64,000 nt of DNA from Candidatus Caldilinea saccharophila (GTDB taxonomy: Bacteria; Chloroflexota; Anaerolineae; Caldilineales; Caldilineaceae): the NCBI GenBank assembly GCA_016710365.1, contig JADJVW010000012.1:102812-166811 (forward strand), read 5' to 3'. Made by a program: the position numbers and the translations under genes. The notes beneath the pieces were generated by a model. The model was not told the origin of the DNA. It searched no databases and saw nothing but the letters and a program-made list of their open reading frames with translations. Below are positions 31,387-37,755 of this stretch, piece after piece; the first letter of the stretch is position 1; every line of letters begins with the position of its first letter.

Positions 31387-33416
31387 GCAACGATGACTTG
31401 CAGGGCGGCGATGCGCAGAGCCTGGGTGCAGGGCTGAGCAATCTGACCGGCAAACAACTGGGGCGCTATCTGATCGGCCAGCAACTTGGCAGCGGCGGGG
31501 TGGCGACTGTCTACCGCGCCTACGATCAGGTGCAGGGGCAGACGGTGGCGTTGAAATTGCTGCCGCCCGGCGCCGACGACAAGGCTTACACGCGCTTTCG
31601 CAACGAGGCAATGACCGCGGGCGCGCTGCGCCACCCGCACATCGTGCGCATCCTGCAGATCGGCACCGCGCCGCAGGGCGAAGTCGCCTACATTGCGATG
31701 GAGTTGGTGGAAGGCGAGAGCCTGGCCGACCTGCTGCGCCAACATGGGCGGCTGCGTCCGCAGGAATCCGCCAATCTGCTCGAACCGATCGCGCGGGCGT
31801 TGGCGCTTGCGCATAGTCAAGGCGTGGTGCATCGCGATGTCAAGCCGGGGAATATCTTGCTGCGTCCGACCAGCCCTGGCGCGCCCAACAGCATCCAGCT
31901 CGAGGCGCTCGATTATCCGGTGGTGCCGTTGCTGACCGATTTCGGCATTGCGCGCGCGCTCGATGCGCCGGAACTGACAAACATGGGGCGCACCGTCGGC
32001 ACACCCGCGTACATGGCGCCGGAGCAATGCGCGGGCAGCCGTGAAGTCGACGGCCGCGCCGATGTCTATGCGCTGGGCGCGGTGCTGTATCGCTGCATCG
32101 CCGGGCGTCTGCCCTTCACCGGCACGACGACGCAGATTTTGCACGCGCACGTCTACGAGCCGCTCACCATTGATGAAAGCGTTTATCGCCAACTGTCGCC
32201 GCTGATGGTGGAGGTTCTGCAACGGAGCCTGGCCAAACGGCCAGAGGATCGCTACGCTACTACGGCTGAGTTGGGCGACGCCCTGGTGCTGGCGGCCGGC
32301 CGCACGCCGCTGCGTCCAGATGCCGCCACAGGTGAGGCCACCGCCACCCTGACGATGACGGCCTTGTCGGTGTTGAATTCGCCCACCGAGACTTCTTCAA
32401 CGACGGTGTTGGTGCCTGCACCCGGCGGTTCACTCCCCTCGCGCCCACCCAATCCGCTGGTGCGTCCTTCGCCGTCGTCCGCTGTTTCGTCAAAGTTGCT
32501 CACGCCGCCCACGCGCACCGCCTTGGCGCCAGCGGTCAGGCCGGATCCCGCGCCGCCTTCAGCCAGCAGCAGCCGTGACGCACGTCCGGCCTTTTGGAGT
32601 TTCTCTTTGATTCTTCTAGGCGGCTTCCTGGTGATGGCGCTTGGCGTGCTGCTGGGGATGCAGGCGCCGCGTATGCTCCAGGGCCGCGCCACCCCGACTC
32701 TCACGGCCACTGTCGATGTGACGACGCCGGCGCCGGCTGTGGTCATTGCGCCGGAAACGCCGTCGCCCACCCCGACCGCGCAAGACGATAGAGGATCGCC
32801 AACACCAGAGGCTGTCGCCGCGCCTGCTACAGAAACGCCCTCTCCGCCGCCGCCCACCGACACGGAAACGCCTGCGCCGACCGCAACGGACACACCTGCT
32901 CCCACCGAGACGCCTTCTCCCACCGAGACAGCCACAGCCACGCCCGACCTTGACGCGACGTTGACAGCTTGTCTGCCGTCGGTCGATGAGACGCTGCGCG
33001 CTCATGTGTCAGGTTTGCCGGAAGAAGAGTGGCGGGAGATCGGCTGCCCGATCGGGCAGGCGCAAGTGGGCGCGGCGCAAATATTGCCGCTGGAGCAAGG
33101 CTACATGGTTGGCTTTGAGAACGCGCCAGAGCTATTCGTCGTCTATTTCTCGACCAATGAATGGGAGCGGCAGCCCATTCCAGACGCCAGCGAGCCGCCC
33201 CCCGATCTGCCGGCAGCGCCGGAAAATCGCTATCTGCCGGAAGGTCGCTTTGCCGCGTTGTGGCAGGCGGACAGACGTTGGGAAGCGTTGGGTTTTGCCG
33301 TCGAGCCGCAGCCTCGCACCTCTGTCGTAGCGATCCAGGGCTTTGAGGGCGCGGTGCTGGTGGGCAATCGTGACACCGGTGAGGCGTCGATCCTGTTCAA
33401 TACAAACCGGCGGTAG
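31374..33416 (+). CDS. Transmembrane Ser/Thr protein kinase with novel C-terminal ectodomain
   Basis: 680 residues from a GTG at 31374 that overlaps the previous stop; a TTG a few codons later is an alternative start. Kinase domain about 25-290: intact loop LGSGGVATVY, Lys61, catalytic His153-Arg-Asp155, DFGIARALD and GTPAYMAPEQ. One membrane helix at about 407-429 (FWSFSLILLGGFLVMALGVLLGM), then a 110-residue Thr/Pro-rich stalk (TPTPTETPS style) and a 150-residue Cys-containing ectodomain (about 535-680) I do not recognise. The catalytic domain closely resembles that of the upstream kinase (both have ARALD-PELT-GRT-GTP), indicating duplication. Confidence 0.88.
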   Translation: MDALGNDDLQGGDAQSLGAGLSNLTGKQLGRYLIGQQLGSGGVATVYRAYDQVQGQTVALKLLPPGADDKAYTRFRNEAMTAGALRHPHIVRILQIGTAPQGEVAYIAMELVEGESLADLLRQHGRLRPQESANLLEPIARALALAHSQGVVHRDVKPGNILLRPTSPGAPNSIQLEALDYPVVPLLTDFGIARALDAPELTNMGRTVGTPAYMAPEQCAGSREVDGRADVYALGAVLYRCIAGRLPFTGTTTQILHAHVYEPLTIDESVYRQLSPLMVEVLQRSLAKRPEDRYATTAELGDALVLAAGRTPLRPDAATGEATATLTMTALSVLNSPTETSSTTVLVPAPGGSLPSRPPNPLVRPSPSSAVSSKLLTPPTRTALAPAVRPDPAPPSASSSRDARPAFWSFSLILLGGFLVMALGVLLGMQAPRMLQGRATPTLTATVDVTTPAPAVVIAPETPSPTPTAQDDRGSPTPEAVAAPATETPSPPPPTDTETPAPTATDTPAPTETPSPTETATATPDLDATLTACLPSVDETLRAHVSGLPEEEWREIGCPIGQAQVGAAQILPLEQGYMVGFENAPELFVVYFSTNEWERQPIPDASEPPPDLPAAPENRYLPEGRFAALWQADRRWEALGFAVEPQPRTSVVAIQGFEGAVLVGNRDTGEASILFNTNRR

Positions 33417-33427
33417 GAAACCCACTC

Positions 33428-34249
33428 ATGCCTGAAATCGATCTGGCGCCGAACCATAAACTTGGGCTGGTCGTGCACAATCCGCGTTTGCTGGCGCCGG
33501 CGGCGATTGGCTTTGGCGATACGTTGCCGCGCGGGCTGAATCTGGCCGAATTGGGCGCGGTCGTCGTCGGCCCGGTCAGCGCAGAGGGGCGCGGTTACAG
33601 TGGGCCGGCCACGATGATCGAGATCGATGGGGGCGTGTTGGTGCAGGATTCGGGCTTTAGCCGCAGTGCGCGCCGTGCGGTGGCGCGTTATGGCGCCCTG
33701 TGGGAAGGGTTCGGCTGTCCTGTGCTCGTTCACTTGGTGGACGCCACCGCCGCGGATCTGGCGCGATCCGCGCGCCACTTGCTGCACGCGCCCACGCTTG
33801 CTGGCGTCGAATGGAGCGTGCCCACAGCCGCCTCGCCTGCACTGGTTGCTGCGGGCGTGCGCGCGCTGGTGCAGGTGCTCGACGCGCCGCTCTGGGTGAA
33901 GCTGCCGCTAGAGAACACAGTGCTGCTGGCCGAACAATGCGTGGCCGCGGGTGCAGTGGGTGTCGTGGTGGGTCAACCGCGTCTAGGCGCGGCTGTTCAG
34001 ACCGATCGCACGACAGGTGCGCCGCTGATCATCACGGGCGCTCTGTACGGCCCTGCCTTTTTTGCGGCGATGCTGCGCGTCTTGCGTGAGACAGCGAGTG
34101 CGCAACTCGGCTGCGCCCTGATCGCGTGTGGCGGGATTCACACGCCGGAACATCTCCAGCAGGCGCTCGCAGCAGGCGCACACGTCGTACAGATGGACAC
34201 GGTGTTGTGGAGCGAACCCGGCGCGGTGAAGTGGGGAGCGGGAGAGTAG
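33428..34249 (+). CDS. Dihydroorotate dehydrogenase-like TIM-barrel protein
   Basis: 273 residues. The N-terminal pattern NPRLLAPAAIGFGDTLP...LGAVVVGPVS and C-terminal IACGGIHTPEHLQQALAAGAHVVQMDTVLW (a phosphate-binding GGI plus AGA-x-x-VQ) match class 1 dihydroorotate dehydrogenase folds that bind FMN. The usual DHODH catalytic Cys/Ser loop and the N-K-x-P patch are not obvious, so substrate and even FMN dependence are uncertain. It begins 11 bases after the kinase stop, so it is probably co-transcribed with the two kinases. Confidence 0.6.
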   Translation: MPEIDLAPNHKLGLVVHNPRLLAPAAIGFGDTLPRGLNLAELGAVVVGPVSAEGRGYSGPATMIEIDGGVLVQDSGFSRSARRAVARYGALWEGFGCPVLVHLVDATAADLARSARHLLHAPTLAGVEWSVPTAASPALVAAGVRALVQVLDAPLWVKLPLENTVLLAEQCVAAGAVGVVVGQPRLGAAVQTDRTTGAPLIITGALYGPAFFAAMLRVLRETASAQLGCALIACGGIHTPEHLQQALAAGAHVVQMDTVLWSEPGAVKWGAGE

Positions 34250-34290
34250 GGAGAAGGGGAGACTTCACGTTTCACGTTTCACCATTCATT

Positions 34291-34322
34291 CTTGTCTCCT
34301 TGTCTCCTTGTCTCCTTGTCTC
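34291..34322. repeat. Four tandem copies of CTTGTCTC
   Basis: An 8-base word repeated four times, directly after a double TTTCACGTTTCAC motif (34,264-34,282). It lies in the 70-base gap between two convergent genes and touches the phoU2 stop codon. Confidence 0.8.
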
Positions 34323-35007
34323 AATTCTGCGCCGCGTCCGGTTCGATATTGATTTCTTCCATGCTGCCGGTGACGATGAAGATCAGGCGCTCCGCTACGT
34401 TGGTCACCAGGTCGCCAAAGCGCTCGAACTCGCGGGCAATGCGCAGCACTTCGTATTCGTTTTTGGCTTCATCTGGTGAAGCGCAGCCGGCCAGTTGGTA
34501 CATGATTTGCGTGAAGGCTCGCGCATATAGCTTATCAACCTCGTCATCCTGCGCGGCGATATGCTGGGCGAGTTGAATATTGCGATTGGCGTACGCCACT
34601 TTGACGCTGCGCAGCATCTCCAGCACCATGCGTCCCATTTCGGCAATTTCAGGCGGGACCGTGCCGCGCGGACGTCCATGCAGATGATGCAGCGCTTTGG
34701 AGACGCCCTTTGTCTGGTCGCCCATGCGTTCGAGATCGACGATCATGTTGAGCGAGGCAATAATCAGCCGCAGATCGCGCGCGGCGGGTTGTTGCTTGGC
34801 AATCAGCAGAATACAGCGCTCCTCGATTTCGAAGCGCATCTTGTTGACCTGGCGATCGAGATCGCTGACGACGCTTGCCAACGCCGGGTCGAGACGCTCG
34901 TAGGCGGTCAACACAATGGAAAGTTGCTCCTCGACCCGGCTTGCCATTACCATAATCGAGTCGCTCAATTGCTGTAATTCCCGGTCAAAATGTTCGCGTG
35001 GTTTCAT
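34321..35007 (-). CDS. PhoU family protein, second copy
   Basis: 228 residues with a strong AGGAG-type ribosome site. Both PhoU repeats are present: NMIVDLERMGDQTKGVSK and AREFERFGDLVTNVAERL, the metal-binding helices. It is clearly diverged from the pst-linked PhoU at 0.1-0.8 kb and has no pst genes beside it. It might act on another transporter or kinase; the start codon lies 108 bases from the hairpin element at 35.1-35.2 kb. Confidence 0.9.
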   Translation of the reverse strand: MKPREHFDRELQQLSDSIMVMASRVEEQLSIVLTAYERLDPALASVVSDLDRQVNKMRFEIEERCILLIAKQQPAARDLRLIIASLNMIVDLERMGDQTKGVSKALHHLHGRPRGTVPPEIAEMGRMVLEMLRSVKVAYANRNIQLAQHIAAQDDEVDKLYARAFTQIMYQLAGCASPDEAKNEYEVLRIAREFERFGDLVTNVAERLIFIVTGSMEEINIEPDAAQN

Positions 35008-35114
35008 GCGGCTCTCCTCTCCTGACTGACATCCTGTTACGCACGCACCAACAGGGCGTACTTAACAAAGAATAAAATAGATCTCAATTAAAAATCGTGC
35101 AGAAGTTTGAGGGG

Positions 35115-35232
35115 CAAGCGGATCTCGTGGGGTTACGGGCCGGGGACTGGTTTGCGGCGCTTCGGTCAAGCAGATAACGATCAGCCCGTCCCCGGCACGT
35201 AAGGCCCGACCACATGAATTCCGGTTGAGCCA
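35115..35232. repeat. Copy A of a hairpin-forming ~120-bp intergenic element
   Basis: About 88% identical to 58,710-58,830. The core folds as a long hairpin: GCCGGGGAC...GTCCCCGGC arms around a 40-base loop containing GCTTCGGTC. Left arm has two changes (T and T) relative to copy B that weaken but do not destroy pairing. The element ends in gaattccggttgagcca. Not part of any gene; lies between phoU2 and the propeller-protein gene, both on the minus strand. Confidence 0.8.
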
Positions 35233-35284
35233 AATTTTATTATCGCCTTGTCGCTCTACTGTTGACAAACTGTGCGGTAATAGA

Positions 35285-35316
35285 CAAAAGCCTCTTTCAC
35301 ATGAAAGAGGCTTTTG
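35285..35316 (-). terminator. Rho-independent terminator of the propeller-protein gene
   Basis: A 15-bp perfect stem (35285-35299 with 35302-35316) with A-rich/T-rich ends lies 24 bases past the stop of the minus-strand gene 35340-36566. It is nearly symmetrical and could also end plus-strand transcription of the adjoining repeat element. Confidence 0.75.
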
Positions 35317-35339
35317 GTGTAGATATGACTGCGTGCAAC

Positions 35340-36566
35340 TTAGCGCTGGTTTGCAGGTTGGCGGCGGAGAGCAAGCTGTTGGGTCGGCGCCGGTTTCGTC
35401 TGACTGCGTAGGTCGGTAATCATGACATAGCCCAGGGCCAAAGCTGCCAGGCCCGCAATGATCCAGGCCATCAGGGTCGTCCAGGCGATGTTGCTGGCGG
35501 CGGCGGCCGGTGCGACTGTCGCGGTGCTGGCGACCATCACCGGTGCAGCGCCGATGGCAAGCGGCTGGCGGCTGGCGGCTGTCAAGGCGTAGACTGCGCC
35601 CGTCTGACCGGCGACCGGCAGCAATTCGGCCACAACTGCATCCGTCTGGCTCAGCAAGGACTGCCAGGCGCCGCCGCCGTTGACGGTCTGATGGACGCCG
35701 GCCGGCGACTGGTGAACGCTGGTGGAACCGTACCGGTAGCTCGTCGCTACATAAAGCACATCCAACTGCGCCGGGTCTGCGGCAATGGCGTCCACGGAGA
35801 GGCGCGAGCCGGGCACAAAGGCCAAGCCATCGTTTGCCATGCTCCAGGTCAGCCCATCCTGGCTGGTCAACAGACCGCGGTCAGCCGTGCCGACGTAGAC
35901 AGTGGCTGGGTAGCTGTTGACGATCTCAAGTGCAGTGGGCGTACTGCCGAGCGTCTCGACTTCGTTCCAGGTAAGACCCATGTTCTCGCCCTGATAAAGC
36001 GCTTGCGGCGTGCGAGCAAAGACGAGTCCGGCGCCGGTGCTGTCGGTGGCAACTTCCACCACGGGTGCATCAAGCTCCGTGTGGCCACTGGCAATCATGC
36101 TGGAGCCGACGTCGCGCAAGCGGAAGACGCCTGCCGTATCGGTGCCCACGTAGACGAGGCGGCTGGCCTTGTCTAGCGCAATGCTGGTGACGCCGCCCAC
36201 ATACGCATCGCTGAGCGCCACGCGCATCCAGCCATCCTTGCCGTCCGTGCGGTAGATCGCCAGGTCGTTCGCCGCGCCCATGTAGAGCACGCCAGGGTGG
36301 GCGCTGTCCACGGCCAGCGGGCCGACAATCACGCCTTCAGGCGTCGCCACTTTGCGCCATTCCCCAGGGCGACCCACAAAAAGCTGGCCGCCATCCACCG
36401 CATAGTTCAAGCCGGCAGCCTGGTTGGCCGCGGCATAGGAGCGCACATTGTCGAGATTCGTCTTGACCGTGGCCACCGGCTGGGTATCCAGTGCGCTGAC
36501 GATGCCTGCAAATACAGACAGGATCAAGAGAGCGGTGGTGGCGATAAAGAAAAATTTGCGAATCAT
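35340..36566 (-). CDS. Secreted, C-terminally anchored beta-propeller (BNR/sortilin-like) protein
   Basis: 408 residues; ATG at 36566 follows AAGGAG. Signal peptide MIRKFFFIATTALLILSVFAGIVSA, then repeated propeller blades with D-G-x-x-W and V-Y-V-G-T elements (HPGVLYMGAAND, RLVYVGTDTAGVFR, ATVYVGTADRGLLTSQDGLTW), then a membrane helix near the C-terminus (WTTLMAWIIAGLAALALGYVMI) and a short basic cytoplasmic tail. Resembles photosystem-assembly Ycf48 and BNR-repeat propellers in blade pattern only; no asp-box enzyme site seen. Function unknown. Stands alone, with its own terminator. Confidence 0.75.
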   Translation of the reverse strand: MIRKFFFIATTALLILSVFAGIVSALDTQPVATVKTNLDNVRSYAAANQAAGLNYAVDGGQLFVGRPGEWRKVATPEGVIVGPLAVDSAHPGVLYMGAANDLAIYRTDGKDGWMRVALSDAYVGGVTSIALDKASRLVYVGTDTAGVFRLRDVGSSMIASGHTELDAPVVEVATDSTGAGLVFARTPQALYQGENMGLTWNEVETLGSTPTALEIVNSYPATVYVGTADRGLLTSQDGLTWSMANDGLAFVPGSRLSVDAIAADPAQLDVLYVATSYRYGSTSVHQSPAGVHQTVNGGGAWQSLLSQTDAVVAELLPVAGQTGAVYALTAASRQPLAIGAAPVMVASTATVAPAAAASNIAWTTLMAWIIAGLAALALGYVMITDLRSQTKPAPTQQLALRRQPANQR

Positions 36567-36863
36567 GGCTAGCTCCTTCCGTGCTTTGTGCAGTGTTTCT
36601 GCGTGTGTGGTCTTAGTGTACCTGGCCTGCGTCTCGTCTGTTTGACCGTTTTGACAATCAAGTCGGACTGAATTCCTACGCTCCCCTACGCTGTGACGCC
36701 ATAGTACACCGCCGAATAACCGTGTGCAGCATTGCCCGGCACCTCTCTAGAGTGCATTGCTGCACAGAGCAAGAGACGCAACAAATCCCATTTTGCATTT
36801 GATGGCGGCGCCGCATGCTGTTTTGTTTCAAGTCAAAAACTTCGGAAACCGAGGCTCAAGATT
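36567..36863. other. Spacer between propeller gene and tRNA
   Basis: About 300 bases with no open frame of note, presumably holding the promoter of the leftward gene. No repeat or hairpin seen. Confidence 0.4.
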
Positions 36864-36892
36864 TTGCGCACTGCGCCATTTTCCAGTATACT
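36864..36892 (+). promoter_or_regulatory. Sigma-70-type promoter of tRNA-Lys
   Basis: TTGCGC at 36864-36869 and TATACT at 36887-36892, separated by exactly 17 bases. The expected transcription start, about 7 bases on, falls a few bases before the tRNA. Confidence 0.65.
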
Positions 36893-36902
36893 CAAGACGT
36901 CT

Positions 36903-36978
<76 letters not shown>

Positions 36979-36998
36979 AAAGCAATGAAAAGTTTTTG

Positions 36999-37046
36999 AA
37001 GCAAGAGGCCGGCGCTGTGGTTCCACACAGCGCCGGCCTCTTGCTT
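36999..37046 (+). terminator. 21-bp perfect terminator hairpin after the tRNA
   Basis: Arms 36999-37019 and 37026-37046 are perfectly complementary with a 6-base loop, beginning 20 bases past the tRNA end. A short TTG-T tail follows. Clearly a transcription terminator of the single-tRNA unit. Confidence 0.85.
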
Positions 37047-37755
37047 TGATGGCAACTCCGGCTGGCCAAACAGCATTGTTTGGCGCGTCAATTCGTGATA
37101 CAGTGCGCTAGAGATACAGAGCGACTCGGAGGTTGCCAATGGACACACAAAATATCACGCTGGCGATCCCCAAGGATGTTTAGACGGAGTAGACGGACAA
37201 ACCCGAATACGTTTCGCATGAAATCCGTGAGCATCCGCCGAATCTGCACCATTCGGTTCTATGCTTGCGGTAACTGAACTGCCGTTCTTGCGTGTCACCC
37301 ACAGCTACAACCGCACACGCCCGCTGCGTTTGATCTCGGCTTCTGTCGCGGCATCTGCAGGAACGATAGGATCTTTAGCGGCCAGACCATCTCATTTCAC
37401 TATCTTCATACCCATAATACGCCAACGTCACGGCCCTTACCGACGAATACTATCGAGAATTCGACGAGAATGGGTGCGCAGCACTCAATGTCCTGACTGA
37501 TTTTGCCGACTGAGCGGCTACTCCTCGCTAGATGCGGCGATTGATGACCTATAGAAGAAGCCAGGCAAGTGGATCGATGCGTTCCCGGTGACGATTAAGG
37601 CCGACGCGTCTCGTTGAGAATCGCTATATTGCGCAAGACAGGCTGATTGAGAAAACAATGGCATAGCGGTCACGCATAACGCTCGTGTGACAAAGAAGAG
37701 CGTAAACAGACACGGGATTCCTAGTCGCGGCGCCCATAGGGAATCGAGAATTCGG
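37047..37755. other. Gene-poor 700-bp region
   Basis: No convincing gene. A short stretch near 37,430-37,500 reads VTALTDEYYREFDENGCAAL before a stop and may be a decayed coding remnant; several stops interrupt all frames. It also contains one copy of the ~70-bp dispersed repeat (37,192-37,260). Confidence 0.45.
37192..37260 (+). repeat. Dispersed ~70-bp repeat, copy 1
   Basis: Aligns with 45,656-45,725 and with the reverse complement of 46,603-46,670. Shared pattern: G-rich start (ACGGACAAA), then GAAATCCGTGAGCATCCGCC and a CACCATTCGG/CACCATCCGT end. Intergenic. Confidence 0.65.

Noticed and set aside
29743..31611. A 622-codon minus-strand frame across the first kinase.
   Set aside because: Shadow of the kinase/propeller coding sequence; no recognised domain and biased composition.
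33428..34249. Calling this gene pyrD.
   Set aside because: The TIM-barrel and phosphate-binding end fit, but the catalytic loop and the substrate-binding Asn/Lys pattern of dihydroorotate dehydrogenase are not visible, and no pyrimidine genes are near.
37261..37500. A 79-codon plus-strand frame in the gene-poor region.
   Set aside because: No ribosome site, no motif, and composition unlike nearby genes; part of it overlaps a different short frame with better coding character, itself too short to call.
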